DNA of 64,000 bases from Nageia nagi (lineage: Eukaryota; Pinophyta): the NCBI GenBank assembly GCA_050084985.1, contig JBITNC010000001.1, positions 103,974,001 through 104,038,000 of the forward strand, in the 5' to 3' direction. The notes beneath the pieces are model-generated. The model worked only from the letters and a program-made list of their open reading frames with translations. It was not told the origin of the DNA and searched no databases. Positions 39,533 to 53,235 of this stretch are shown one piece after another (the stretch's first letter is position 1; each line of letters starts with the position of its first letter). Position numbers and translations under genes: made by a program.

Positions 39533-40735
39533 ATGGCACCTAAAAAGAGGTAAACAAGAAATAAGGCACTTAGGGAATAGTAACCAAGGAAACCCAACTA
39601 AGAATAATGTGAGAAATGGAAACCTAGGAACCCCCCACTAGTGAATGTTAATCTTGTTAATGATAGAAAGAGGGTAGTTGATGCACCATAAGCCCAAATA
39701 GAAATTATTAATCTTAAGGAACACATCAAACTCTTATAGACATAGATAAAAATTCAAAAACAACTTATATAAACTCTATTTCATAAGGACCTAAATAATA
39801 ATTAGAATGTTATAATATACAAACAATTACCTCATACAAAATAGGAGGATACAAATAAAATATGATTCAAGATGGAAAAGGAGTTAGAAAAAGACTTGAG
39901 GAGGTTTCAGGTTCAAAAATTTGATACAAAAGGAGGAGGCAATCCATCCAACTCATGATTAGAGGAGTGGAAAATATATTTCTCTATGATAATCTCCCAC
40001 ACTAAGACCCAAATATCCTTATCCACTTATAGCCTGCAAGGGTCCTCTCCACAATGGTGGAACACTCATAAGGCTAGATATAAGATTCAATATTTAAAAT
40101 AGAATTAGTTTGTTAAAGCTTTCAAGAAACACTTTATCACTAAGAAATTTTATGATAAGAAGAACAATAAATTTTGCTAACTAAAACATGGAAACATGAG
40201 TGTGGACACTTATCACCATAAATTTGTCAAGCTAATGAAGTATGTACCACATGATACCACTCATACGATGGTACATAGATTTATATTGACCCTAGATCAG
40301 AGATTTAACATAACAATAAACCTTATTAAACCTCAAACCTTATAAAAAACATTTGATTTAGAAAAACAACAATAACAAAATGTGAGTAAATATTCATACT
40401 TCAATTACAAATACCTCAAGGGAGAGGATAAGGAAAAGATGAGGAAGATGAAGCATGTAGTATTTATTTGATGGGAGAAAGAATAATATGATATGAAAAA
40501 AGGGTATAGGTATAGAGGAAACTATTTAGACAATAAAATAAATTATGATAAAAATAAATTCAAGAATAATAACAATAGAAAAGTGGGATTCAAATAAATG
40601 CAAGATATAGGGTTCAAATGAAAGGGTATGGGACCGAACTATGTGACTCTAAGAGAAAGACCTATAGATGAAAATAAATTTCCTAAGGATGGATGCTATA
40701 ATTGTGATGGTCAATATTATGCAATAACATGTGGT
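39533..40735 (+). pseudogene. Chromovirus gag relic with zinc knuckle
   Basis: The ATG at 39533 opens a basic stretch (MAPKKR, stop, TRNKALRE). The gag core near 39950-40330 shows LEEWKIYFSMIISHTKTQ, QWWNTHKARYK, FKKHFITKKFYDKKNN, GNMSVDTYHHKFVKLMKYVP and RFILTLDQRFNI, with stops between. The knuckle near 40693-40735 reads CYNCDGQYYAITCGN: two cysteines in C-x2-C and the last Cys are kept, but the GH is lost. A basic linker precedes it. Not functional. Confidence 0.8.
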
Positions 40736-40786
40736 AATAGAGCATAAAAAAGAGGGGAGCATCGCATATTTGCAACCATATGTAAA

Positions 40787-43720
40787 GTGAGACAAATAGG
40801 AAAATCCACTCCCATACAAATTCTTAGTAAAAGTTTAGACAAACCTTTTAACATACTAATAGATTGTGGAGTTACAAAAAGTTTTACATCTTCTAGCATA
40901 ATCATAGATATTCTAAAGATACTAGAATATTTTATTGAAGGATGGAAGGTAGAGTATGGTTATAGGAAAACCTATAATTTTAAATAATATTTTAGGGACC
41001 TTGAAATTATCCTAGCTAGTGGATGAACCATCTAGCATTTATATATAGTCCCTTTGTATTCTTATGATATCATTCTAGAAGTGGAATGGTTGAAAGCTTA
41101 TAAATATTTAATTGAATTTCATTAAAGATGGATCAATTTTATAGATGTTCAAGTAACCTAAAATAAGGTTTATAGTGACAAGGGTCCCTTTGAACTTTAT
41201 TTGTTTTCCATAATGCAACTTAAAAGGGTCATTACGATGAAAGAATTAATTTTTGTATATAGATTGAAGGAAGTTGAGAAAGAAAACCAAGATGAAGAAA
41301 TCATGAGCAAGTATCCTCTACTACAAGAGTACAAAGATGTATTTCTATAAGATCATCTAGGATTACCACCAAAAAGGGAGTTTGATTTTTTTATTGATAT
41401 GTTCCTTGGAGTAGAACCCATTACGAGGACCCCAAACAAAATTGCCACCTTAAAAATGCAAGAATTGAAGGTAAAACTTCAAGATTTATTAGAAAAGGGC
41501 CTAATTAAACCAAGTATTTTTCCTTGGGGTCCTCCAATCCTTTTTGAGAAAAATAAAGATGTAACCTTGAGGCTATGCATTGAATATATAATGTTGAATA
41601 ATATCACCATTAAGAATAGGTACCCCTTACCATGAATTGATGACTTATTTGACTGATTCAAGGATGCAACCATCTTTTACAAAATTAATTTAATATCAAG
41701 GTCTCACCAATTGAGAATTAAGTATTTTTATACCCTTAAGATGAATTTTAAAATAAGGTATAGGAACTATGATTTTATAGTTTTATCTTTTGGGTTAACC
41801 AATGCCCTTGCTACCTTTATGAACCTTATGAGTAATATATTTATAGAATATTTAGACAAGTTGGTGCTTATCTTTTTGGATTATATTCTTATTTACTCAA
41901 AGAATAAAATAGAGCATGACCAACATTTGAGAATTATCTTGGAAATTTTGAGGAAAAAATAGTTGTATGGTAAACTATCCAAGTGTGACTTTTACCTTCC
42001 TCAAGTACAATACCTAGGACATATTATTTTAGCTAGTAGGATCTCAATAAATCATAAAAAAATTTAAGAAATTATGAGTTGGCCTACCCCTACTAATATA
42101 ATTCAAGTAAGGATATTTATGGGAATGGCAAAATAATATCTAAGATTTATGAAATATTTCTCTAAAATAGAAAACCCTATCACTAGTCTTCATAAGAAGG
42201 ATAAGGTATTTAAGTGGATAGAAAAAAATGAAAATATAACTTTTCAATCTTGAAAAAAAAACTTACCACCACTGCAATACTCATAATTATTGATCCCAAT
42301 GGAGACTTTTTAGTTTGTACCAATTCTTTAGTAAAAGGATTAGAAGTATTCGTATCATAATAAGGGAAACCAATAGCTTATGAGTCTAGAAAATTGAGAA
42401 CATATGAAAAGAATTATGCAGTTCATGATCTTGAGTTAGCTATCATAGTTCATACCATTAAAATATGGATACATTATATTTTAGGAAAACCTTCCAACAT
42501 TGAGTCATATCAATAGATCCTAAGGTATATTTTCACTCAACCTAACATAAATGCAAGACAAAAATGATCAATGGAATTTCTATCGAAGTACAATTTAGGG
42601 ATTGAGTATATCAAAGGCAAGGAGAACAAGGTGGTAGATGCCTTAAGTAGTTGAAAACATATCATGGAAATGATAAGAATTCAATCTAATGTATTTAATC
42701 AAGTTTGAGAATTATAAGAGGATGATCCTTATTATATCCAAATCAAGAAGATGTTATACAATAAAGTGGCCTCATTAGAGGAATTTTCTATAAAATATGG
42801 ACTTTGGAGTTTTAATGATAGAATAGTAATCCTTGAAATTGGAAATTTGAGAGAGATGATCATGGAGAAGCTCATAAAACTCCTTATTTAGCCCATACAA
42901 GATGTATAAAGATACAAGAAAATCATAAAAATACCTTCTTTTACAAAGGAATTAAGCAAGACATTGAAAACTTTGTAGCAAAGGTTAAGGTAGAATAACA
43001 ACATCCTAATGATGCTCTGTCATTTACTCAAAAGCTTGCAAAGGATATCATTTAATTGCATGGTTTTATTTAGTTGATTATCTATGATAGGGATTCAAGA
43101 TATACCTTGGTATTTTTAAAAGCTTTACATAAGGATTTGGGAATGAAATTTAGCATGATTTCCATGTATCTTCCTTAAATGAATGGATAGATAGAGCAAG
43201 TTAACAAAGTTTTTGATGGTATGTTGATAATGTATTGCATGGATAAGAAGAAAAAATGGGAGGAATACCTCCATTTGATTGAATTTTCATATAATAATAG
43301 ATACCAATCTTCCATGGGTATGGCACCTTTCAAGGATTTTTATGGAAGGATATCGGGTGATGATTGGACCAAATTATTTGATATATATGGAAGAATAATA
43401 CATGTCAACTAAAAAAATGCCTAAATAATCTATTGATTGGTAAAAGAGTCATGTTGTTATGAGAATAACTCTAAGATATTTTTTAGTGGGATACCAAATC
43501 TTCTTGAGATTTTGACCTATGAAGAGTGTTATCAAGTCAACCAAAATTGATCCTCATTTTGTAGGTCCATTTAAGATCATTGATAAAATAAGCCTATTTG
43601 ATAGCTATAAGCTATCCCTTCTACCCAATGTATCAAAGATGTATAATTTCTTTCATGTGTCTCTACTTAGAAGGTATATTTATGATCCTAATCATGTATG
43701 GAATGTATCACAATTATAGA
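40787..43720 (+). pseudogene. Chromovirus pol relic: protease, RT, RNase H, integrase
   Basis: Protease (about 40850): ILIDCGVTKSFTSSS, with DCG for the usual [24 protein letters not shown] (41380), [40 protein letters not shown] (41786) and FLDYILIYSK (about 41873), where the second catalytic Asp is Tyr. RNase H: GKPIAYESRKLRTYEKNY (42365), then YNLGIEYIKGKENKVVDALS. Integrase: the segment with the first catalytic Asp seems deleted, because a QHPN word at 43000 runs straight into FTQKLAKDII. Later parts survive: IYDRDSRYTLVFLKALHKDL (43082), then HLIEFSYNNRYQSSMGMAPF (43273). The C-terminal end at 43519-43680 is KIDPHFVGPFKIIDKI to FHVSLLRRYI. Confidence 0.87.
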
Positions 43721-43860
43721 TGGAATACACACTGGCTGTTGAAGTTATTCTAGTATGAATTCTAGCCTTTAGGAATAACAAATTGACAAAATGATCTATT
43801 GATGAATTTATGATCTAGTGGGATAAATTTCAAATTCATTTACTACATTAGAGGATACCC
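43721..43860 (+). pseudogene. Worn chromodomain at the integrase C-terminus
   Basis: After FHVSLLRRYIYDPNHV the frame gives VEVILV, stop, ILAFRNNKLTK, stop, SIDEFMI, stop, WDKF. This follows the pattern of chromovirus chromodomains (I-x-D-x-x-x-x-LR-x-K-x-I-x-x-x-x-V-x-W). Such domains steer integration to heterochromatin marks. Too mutated to act. Confidence 0.5.
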
Positions 43861-43945
43861 ATGAGTTGAAAATAAAATTTCCATTCCTATTTGCATAACT
43901 ATATTTTTTTATTACATGTTGAACACATAGTACTGTGTTGCTTTT

Positions 43946-43957
43946 AAAGGGGGATAA
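43946..43957 (+). promoter_or_regulatory. Polypurine tract of the chromovirus
   Basis: aaagggggataa directly precedes the TGTCCTATCCC start of the right LTR. Confidence 0.8.
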
Positions 43958-44661
43958 TGTCCTATCCCACCTAATTTTGGCTTTCTTACTTACTGATACA
44001 TATGTGTGTGACATTGATGTGAATTTTTGCTCAATATATAATATTATGGTTTCATACGTGTTGGCCTAACAAAATATATAGCTATGATATTTTGTGACAA
44101 AAAATTTCATGATGAATTATGCAATATCATATTATGGTGACCTATAAATAATATTATGATGAATAGTCATAATATGGAATAGGATGGTTTTATTGTGAGC
44201 AAGTTGATAATGGCTTTGAGCTTATTTCATAGGAATAGGTGGGCCAAGGATGATTTGACCATTAGGGAAAGAAGGTGAATAATGAACATGATGTGACATG
44301 TTCAACAGCCCATAAGAGAAATTGGATGGCATTTAGGTTCATTCTTCCATTTAGGCATAATTACATGTGAATGTTTTCTCTTATGGAGTGTTTTAATGTC
44401 ATTAGTTTGCATTTTTATCATATATATATAATGAATACATTGATATTATTTGTAAAAATTAAAAAAATAAAATACACTTATAAAAAGGAGATTAATTGAT
44501 TAAGGTATAATATATACAAATTAACAATTAAAAATTTACTATATTGTAATATAATAAATAAAGTTGATACATTATTATAAGTTATTGTTTGGAATGAATT
44601 TAATAAAGGAACTTATTACTAGGTTTTCCAAATAATATATATATATATATAAATATATATA

Positions 44662-44707
<46 letters not shown>

Positions 44708-47181
44708 GACAATAAATAAATTTATATTTTTCTAAAGTTAGGCAATGGGAAAACTAAAAAAAAATAATCAAATTTGATTTTATGCATTTAATGGAAAAAG
44801 ACGATGAAGAAGTAGCTAGAAGAGTACAATGAAATAAAAAATAAATAAAATATAGTCTTATTAAATAATAGGTATTATTCTCTACTTATATATTGGACAT
44901 GAGAGAAGTAAAAATGAGAGTTGAATTCATCCGAAGGAAAAGCAAGGAGACAAGGGTTTGGAGAAAGGATCCTACAAATAGAGTAGAAGGATAGTTTGGG
45001 GTTATTTTGGACTAGTCAGGTTGGCCTCCTAAAACTTGAAAAAAATTGTATAACATGAAAAAATTGTATTTTAATTATGTTTCAATGGAGGAATAGACTA
45101 TGTATTTATGGCTCTTTGTATGGAATTTTATTGAATGTATTCTAAGCACTTTATTTATAAATGTTTGGGTAAAATTCCTAGTTTAACATGTTGTTTAGAC
45201 ACTAATTTTTGGAGAAATAAAAAATGAAAATTTATGTCTTTATTATTTTGAATTATATATTATTGGACATATTTATCTAGGAAAAAATATGAGTCTAAAA
45301 TGTATATAATTACCTTGCATAACATCTCATTCCATACATATTCTAAGGTTTTTTTATACCATTTATGTTCTCTACATGTTCCATGTTCATTGTAGTTCTT
45401 AATATAGGAATTCACTATCAAATCCACCATGCATCTTAGTATATATTTGAAATTTAGTATATTCCATGGGGTGGGATTCTCTACTGCATATTTTAATATC
45501 AATGTTGTTATGTAAATTTCATTGTAATTCATGAAATGAGATTCTCTATTTCATATGGTAACCACTAATATTGTCTATGCATATCACATATTTAAACTAG
45601 TCTATGAGACTATATCTTATGTTCCATTCCTTTAAAGAGTTTTAGTTTTCTTAAGTAGTGCAATCTAGAAATCTATGAAATTAGTGCAAATCATGATTTA
45701 AAGTCTCTCTAATACATACACCTAAATATTACAAATATCTTCTATCTTATAAATTGTCATGTAAAGATAGCATGTTCAACCCTTGAATATTGAATAAATA
45801 AAATTATGTAAAAAACATAGCAGCATTTATATTAGTTTTCATATTGGCAAGGAGTAAAGGTATTATGTTGAATATGTACTACATTGATGTATAACTATTA
45901 TAGATGCATTAATACATTAGAAAGTGTTATCCTTATCCACTACTTCTAAATCATTTAGTACCCATTAGTTGAGTCCTTCTAAGAAACTTTGAAATATTTT
46001 TGAAAGCACCTTTAACTCTTTGAAAGCTCAAGAAATTTATTGCTATGCTAGTAATGTAAATGCATTGATAGTTAGGGATTTATTCTAGGCATCATCACTA
46101 GTAAACCTATTGATTGAATTTGAAATAAAAACTACTTAGTTTGCATTGATGCTAGAAGTGAGTAATGTTATAACTAATAAGTTTAGTAAATAATTATAAG
46201 TGGTTTATATTATGGATTCTTTTGTTATAAGTTTATATGTAGATTATTTCATTAAAAGGAATTGTTTTAAAAAATGAAAAATGAAGGTTATAAGCTTACA
46301 AAACTTAGCAAAACCTAACTACCAATTATAGTGTTATTATCTTATAAATAAATGATTTAGGAAAAATAATATAGATTATTTATCTTACAAGATGAATGGA
46401 TGATAAAATATTTCTTCATAATATGGAAGGTTAAAGAGATAGTTTACTTTATGGATTTAGATCTCTCTTTTGTATTTTCTTAGTTAGTTGAAGATAGACT
46501 TGAAGTAGTATAGAAGCCCAGTCTTGAAAATCCCTTTCAAATATGGATAGTGGGTAAAACTATCATATAACATATTAAACATATGAACACCATGGTGTGT
46601 GGGTAGCAGGTGAGGCTACCATATACTATAATTAATACCACTAAAGATTTGGGAAGGTGGTTATCTAGGTTATGGTGGATAATCATCCATAATGATGGGC
46701 AAATGGGAATATCCATATTATTGTTGGATAAGGATAAAAGTAACAATCATCCCATCATAAGTGAAGTGAAGTGATACCATTATTCCATAAGTGAAACACT
46801 ATACCTACATTGGAATAGATATAGAGGACAATTCATTAGGTAAAGGTGACTAGTCTTGGGAAGTGTGTAATATTGGATGTTATGGGCCTCAAGATGAACC
46901 CATACATATTGTGATCAAAATGTCTATGCTATGAGTGAATTAACTAGAAATGGAGTGGTCATGGAATTTTCTCTCTTAATGGGTGAAGTTAGGAAGATTA
47001 AAAGCTAAAAAATGTACAAAAGTGGGATTTGATTAACCCTTCCCATTTGGAGGTTATTTGCAACAACCCATGATCTAAAAGCGGAATTTCCTAACCTATC
47101 ATGTATGATATTGGGTGTACAAAAAAAAAGTTTCTAGTTTTGAAACCCTATTTTATATATAGTTATAATCAATCCATTACA
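43958..47181 (+). repeat. Right (3') LTR of the chromovirus, 3.2 kb
   Basis: Starts TGTCC and ends CCATTACA. Collinear with 36237-39434. It carries its own TA tract at 44632-44704. Short open frames inside it (45260-45532, 46537-46746) have no counterpart of note and are not genes. Confidence 0.85.
44632..44704. repeat. (TA)n microsatellite in the right LTR
   Basis: Interrupted TA run. The left LTR has its main TA/TATG tract about 460 bp into the LTR, whereas this one is about 680 bp in, so the two arose separately. Confidence 0.9.
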
Positions 47182-47186
47182 AAGGG
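47182..47186. repeat. Target-site duplication, right (aaggg)
   Basis: Pairs with aagga at 36232-36236; one mismatch. Confidence 0.6.
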
Positions 47187-50100
47187 GATATCCATTATCC
47201 TTATATTATAAGACATGAAGTTTAGAGTATGACATATGACCTCATGCATTATAGATCATCTCACTTGAAGGAAATTGGTTATGGGATATTGATAGAATTT
47301 ATATAAATAGAACATGTATATTAATAAACTACATTATTTAATACTTGATAATATTAACTTATATAAAAATCATATATGTTTTACATCAAAAAGCATATAT
47401 GACTAATTTCACTTTCAAAGTTATTGATTACTATACCATGTTAAAAAATAAAATTATAGTATTAATAGCTTTTTAGAGAGTAATTATTAAAAAGTATGTG
47501 CTTGATGTATTTCAATGCAAATCAAATATTCCATCCATCTCACAAGTTATCCACTGATTAATTTTAGTCTTATTCCTTCTACTTGAAGTTTCATGTCTAA
47601 GGAAAACTTAATGGTGAAAACTAGATGTCAAAGGGAATTTTAATAAGTTTCTAAATATAGTCCATTCATGTAAATTAGTTAAAATTTCAACCCTATTTCA
47701 ATTATTGTAACCACTATCAATTATAAAATCATATCCATTAAAAAATAAAACCCTTAAAGTCTTGGTGAGAAAGCTTATGATGAGGTCTTCGATACAAATA
47801 TTGTAGTTTTATATAGATTGTAAAATTCAATCCTAATTATTGTAAGGAGATTCTAATACATATATACTTTATTTATGAATGAAGAATCTTATTTAATATG
47901 ATACCTAATAGATAATATGCATAAATAATTATAACTTGTAATGATAAATGATTAAATGAAATACCTTGTAACCTATGATATAATAGATTCTAGATGTGTA
48001 CCTCTTACATACTTGGTCGATGAAGATATTACCATATAGAATCCTAACTAATACTAAACCTTATATCCTTGATTCTATAATGATATGGTTCATGTATCCT
48101 AACATTGGTATTTTTTGTAATACTAACACTATGGATAATGAGGATATAGGTCGCAAGGTCTAGATTTAATATCATTCATACATCTTACAAGAATATAGTA
48201 AAGTATTAAATAACTCTTGAAGTATAATAGACCCAATATTAATAGGTGTTTTCTAAATACATTACCAAGTTTATGAGAGATATTAATAGTTGTATTGAGA
48301 TGAGATATCATAGTCATCACATGCATATGTATCTCTATTTATAGTAAATAAAGATCACATGAAAGCATCATTGCATCATAGTATTTACATTGTAAGTCCC
48401 TTACATAAAATAAAAGGCATATATAAGATATATATTAAGTGTTCCTTTATCAATAATAACATGTAACATAATTTCATATAGATTATAACATCCTAAGGAT
48501 TACATGAAAACTAGTTTTGTCCCAAAAAGGATGCTAAATTAAGTGTTAATGATTCTCCCCTTCGTAATTTTTAATGAAATAAAATGAAATTATACCTGTA
48601 CAGAAAAGAGAAGAAAAAAAACAACTTGCTTGAACCTAGTACAAATTTGAATCAACAATTTATTTGGTGATGTATTCTACCCTCTCTTTGCATTAATCTT
48701 TATAGAAGATATGACCATCAAGAAATAAGTACAAAGAACTTGTAAGAAAATAGAAATAATTTCCAAATCTCATAATAGAAGCATATATCATCTTGTAGAA
48801 TAAAACATCATGGGAAGTAAAGATAAACTTTATATAATATCATAGGAGATTTAATAATCCATATATTTTGCATTGATAAAAAATAATTAATATAAAATAA
48901 TTCTAAGATATTTGATCATAACAATATAGATTGTAACATTCTCAACTCATTAAGATGAGATGAAATGTGCCCCACATATGAATATGAGAATATCATAACA
49001 ATGACTCAATAAGCCTCAAATGCTAATGGTGATGGTTAATTAGAACCCAACTAACAAAGGTGGTCATAAAATAGTCATGGTGATGGTTAATTAAAATTCA
49101 ACCAAAAAGGATGATTATAAATGATACTTTATGCAATTTAAAGTAACAAAATGAATCCTCACTATGAACCTTTTCATTGCAAGTACAATTTTACCAAGGT
49201 ATCATTGAGTATCATAAGTCCTTCATGATGAACTATGCCATTATGGGTACCATTTGCATTGGATACCATGGGGAAATCATGTGAGATAAAGAAATAGATC
49301 ATATAATGATGATTAGTTATATCCTAAACCAATAAAAAAAGTGAGTATAAAATTCGTTTGAACCTTGAAATAATATAAATGTAATGTGTTTTGAAATCAT
49401 GTGAGCAAGAGAACATGTAACATATAGTTCTTTGAAATCTAAAAAATAATAGTTTTCATTATCCATTTATTTGTATTACATACAAGAATCATTAAATATA
49501 TAAATTTTATCATAAAATTTACAAGCTTTCATCATCCATATATTTATCATTGATAAAAGAGGAACTTAAATGAAATAAACTATGCAAGATTTTAGATTAT
49601 AAGATACCTTAGAAGTTAGAAATCATGAGAACATTGAAAGTATAAGAAAATATGTTAGAATTTAGACCTAGTCAATTGTAAACATTTGACTTCAAAGTTT
49701 AGTTTGAACTTATTTGATCATAAGTATGGTGACCCAAGATGTTTCATCAAAAACGTTATCTGATTTCTCATTTGGAGCATATTACTTTTGAAATGCTATA
49801 GGATTTTAGATTCTATGTGTTTCCATTTGGAATGTAATCATATTTCCCACACACCTACAAATTTATCAATTAGTTTCTAGTCTATTATTTCTTGGTCCTT
49901 TCTCAAGATTGATTCTGCTTTGTTTGATTTTTTATCTTCTTTGAATAGATATAGGAATAATGTTTATTAACTCCTATAATTATTTTCTAGTATCTTAGGA
50001 ATTCCATATAATATTGCTAAATGTATTGGAAAGTACAAACATGAAGCAATATAATGTATTAGTGTGTGAGCTCTCTCTAGAGCATAATTATGTGAGTATG

Positions 50101-50540
50101 ATATCCTATTGGGATATATATACATGTTATAATATATCATAGATTATTTTAGTATGCAATTCAATAGAGTGTGTGGTTATTACCTCATTATTTTTGCTCT
50201 ATTTTATATTATTTATTCTTCCATGTTACTTGGTTAAACCTTAGTTAATATTCTAAGTATTTTCATCTATTGTTTACATTTATTTTTCTATTGGTTTAAA
50301 ATTAGAATCATCTTTTAAATATTATTTCATTATTTGAGTTGAACTTAGAGCACTTTTCATTTAGTCAATACATTAAAAAACTACATCTTATATTAGAGCC
50401 TACTCCTATTTGTGAAAATTTATAAAATTTGAGCAATAGATTATTCTAAAGAGTTTTGATTTGTACTTTAGATCTTGTTTTAGAATTTTTTATAATTATT
50501 TATTAAGTCTTTAAAAAATAAGAGTACTTATTATTTAGCT
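47187..50540. other. Gene-less stretch
   Basis: No domain was recognised. A small 51-bp-period direct repeat (atggtgatggttaatta) sits at 49026-49120. Loosely similar blocks with atccatatatttnncattgata recur near 48855 and 49537, too weak to define a unit. Confidence 0.4.
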
Positions 50541-50544
50541 AACA

Positions 50545-51080
50545 TACATGTAGAGTTGCAAGTGCCAAAATTTGATGGTGTAGACTATGCATTTTTGGCA
50601 ATTAAAATGAAAATTATGTTGATAGTGAAAGAACTATAATAAACCATTTTTGATGGGTATGAAGAACTATATTACATCAAGTTGTAAGGAGAGGAGATAA
50701 TACTAAATAAATAGTAGCAACATCATAATTTTATGGCTCTAGTAGACATAAGGAAAGGTATAGAAAATAATATTTTTCCATTATTTGCAAGTTGTAGAAT
50801 TATTTTTGTTGCTTGGGAGATGTTACAAAATATTCATGGGCATAATAAAAATGATTTATGAGATTGTGTATAACAATTATGGAAATAAAATGAGCAAGAA
50901 GGAGAAACCTTATTCCCATTCAAAGCCTTGTTCATGTAAAGAGCCATTTACAGTTCCTAATTCAACAATCATGTCTTCTAAGAAGGGAATGAAAATTTTT
51001 AATGATGAATTATTTTCTATAAAGGAAGATATATTTTTGAATAATACTATAATGGGAATTATAAAAATGTCATAGAAGAG
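50545..51080 (+). pseudogene. Copia-type gag fragment
   Basis: The frame from about 50553 reads LQVPKFDGVDYAFLAIKMK, then IMLIVKEL, stops, DGYEELYY, ALVDIRKGIENNIFPLFASC and VAWEMLQNIHG. This is the opening and first half of a copia gag (FDG-x-NY-x-x-W ... I ... A-x-x-AW-x-x-L). The Trp of the first motif is changed. An open 96-codon frame (50785-51075) overlaps its end, partly out of frame. No pol follows. Confidence 0.6.
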
Positions 51081-51636
51081 AGTTGTCTTATTTCTATCAA
51101 AGAGAAATATGTGGGTGTATCATGTTTAACAATCATGAATAAAGTTTCTAATTTTATTTGTAAATAAATTGAAGAACATTTTGTTGAAGAGGAGATATAA
51201 TCTCCATATTTTTTGATGCTAGAGAATATCTAATTAAAGAAACAATTGATGAAGCATATCTCATGGAGGAGGTATTTATCCAAAACTTTGAGTATCTCAT
51301 GAAAGAGACACAAAAGTAGAATGTTGAAAATGAAAATGTTTGTTTAACAAAAATAAAATCAAAATGAGTAAATGATAGAGTAGAAATGTTCATAAAATAA
51401 TATTGCATTGAATACCATTTATCATAAATGGAAGAATGTGCATATCAAAATGTTGAATATGTAGGAGAAATACTCACATTGGAGTGTTGCTTATTTAAAA
51501 ATCATTCACATTGGGTGGATGAATATCATGTAATTCTCTTATCAAAAGTGAATGTTGATTATTTTAATAAGATAAATATATTGGGGTATTTTGATCCAAA
51601 AGAAATTGTAGATAAAGAGGAGATGAAATATATAAG
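51081..51636 (+). other. Fragmentary coding-like stretch before an LTR
   Basis: Pieces such as TIDEAYLMEEVFIQNFEYLM (about 51247-51306) and an open 96-codon run from 51428 (MEECAYQNVEYVGEILTLEC) read protein-like but match nothing I know. The second runs into the LTR at 51637, so its end is artificial. Confidence 0.3.
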
Positions 51637-52342
51637 TGTAGATATTTATTATTTATTTAATAAATTATATTTTAGAATTCTCCAAATATTAAAATTAAAA
51701 TTACATATATCAAGATAAAGTTGATATTACAATATCATATCATGTGTTATATTAAATGTAATATCATTTACCATGGTTTATATTTTAAAGTATCTTGAAT
51801 ATAACAAAGATTATATTATTTTTATGAGTAAGCTTTCACTCCTCTCTATATCCTTACAAGTTATAAATGAAGTAGTTGGAGGTTGACATCCTTATCAAAT
51901 CTCTTTAATAGCTTGTTATCCCATACATCATACTTATGGTTTATCTTGATGTTACCTATTTGAGGATATATTATGCTCTGATATTTATTTCATGTTATAC
52001 ATTTTGTGTACTTTCTAACTTTGCAAGTCTCATGATATCAACATTGTAGAATTCACATGCTATTAGTGGTGTACACATTTGTGATCCATAGATATATAAA
52101 AAAGAGGAAACAAATGTTATTTTATATTATTCATTATCCCTATCAATTCTATCTTTGATCTAGTCCAATCCTTCATATTTCACTTCTATACCCTAAGGAT
52201 TATTTGCTTCCTATATCAACTGCATACTTTCTTGGTTTTATTTAAATAGCCTAGATAAGTGATTTGCATCTATTTGTAGATTTATGTTTATTGTTTTTAT
52301 TGTAGTAATAATAATTTAGAGTATACATTTTGGGGGACCTCA
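51637..52342 (+). repeat. Third LTR of the PMD-element family
   Basis: Begins TGTAGATATTTATTATTTATT and follows the same word order as 3265-3928 and 11054-11785 (catgtgtta, catagttt/catggttt, tatcttgaatat, gttgacatcc-tatcaaa). The 3' end is altered (attttgggggacctca for atttttgggtctaca). No partner LTR was found in the window. Sequence after it resembles the element interior, so it is likely a 5' LTR and not a solo one. Confidence 0.75.
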
Positions 52343-53235
52343 ATTGATCCTACAAACCTTAGAATTTTTATTTTACAAAATCACTTTTTCTAAAGAGTCT
52401 TGCATTAGAAACCCTTGGTTTTATTTTATTTTTGGTCAAATTGATTTTTTCCAAATTTAGAAAATTTTCTTGCATAAAAAATTTCTTGAAATATGTCATT
52501 CTAGAAAAATCCAATTTTTAGAGGTCATTTTGTTCAATTTGGTTGGATCTAGCATTAAAAACATTTATCTGAACCATAAATAAATATAGTTGAAATTCCT
52601 TTTGTGATCTTTGTAGGTCTAGATATGCATATTTTGGTCAATTTTGAGAATTTGTTTCTAGAAAATGTCACATTCAAAAATCATAAATTTTGAAAATATT
52701 TTGCAATTATTTGGTACCTTATTTTATGATAAAAACTTCAAAATATTTTGAAAATATTTTGCAACGTTTTGAGATTAATTTGGGCTTATTACATGGAGTT
52801 TTGCCAAGATTTCTTGGAGTTTTCAAATAGAATATTTTTGCATAAAATATTGAATTTTGATGATTTTTTTCTTGAGTTTTGAAAGTTCTATCATCATAAA
52901 ACTTGCCCCATATTATAGGTATACATGTCAATAACTTATTTTTATTTTTGCATGGTGTAAAAGTGCTTATTTACCATATTTTTAAAAGTTTCATTGCAAA
53001 ATATTAGATCTTGCATTTTAGCATGGATATTGTAACTACAAGTAGTTTTCTTAAATATTTTAATATGTTAAATGATTTATTTACACCTTATTCTAAATAA
53101 GAAATGCCTAAAAAATGAGAATGTTGTGCAAAATACCAATAAAAATAATCTTATGATGAAATTAATTTAATAAGTTCATGTTTAAATGATATTGATATGC
53201 AAAATGATGTATCAATCATAAAAAATCAAGTGAAT
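52343..53235. other. Untranslated leader of the LTR element
   Basis: T-rich sequence with recurring ttttgaaaatattttgcaa and aaaatttt words between LTR and gag relic. No coding frame. Confidence 0.4.

Noticed and set aside
45260-45532. 90-codon frame in the right chromovirus LTR
   Set aside because: The left LTR has no equivalent frame of the same length, and the region is LTR sequence.
48400-49700. Possible degenerate ~680-bp repeat
   Set aside because: Only short shared words (atccatatattt, attgata, agattataa) with inconsistent spacing; could be composition.
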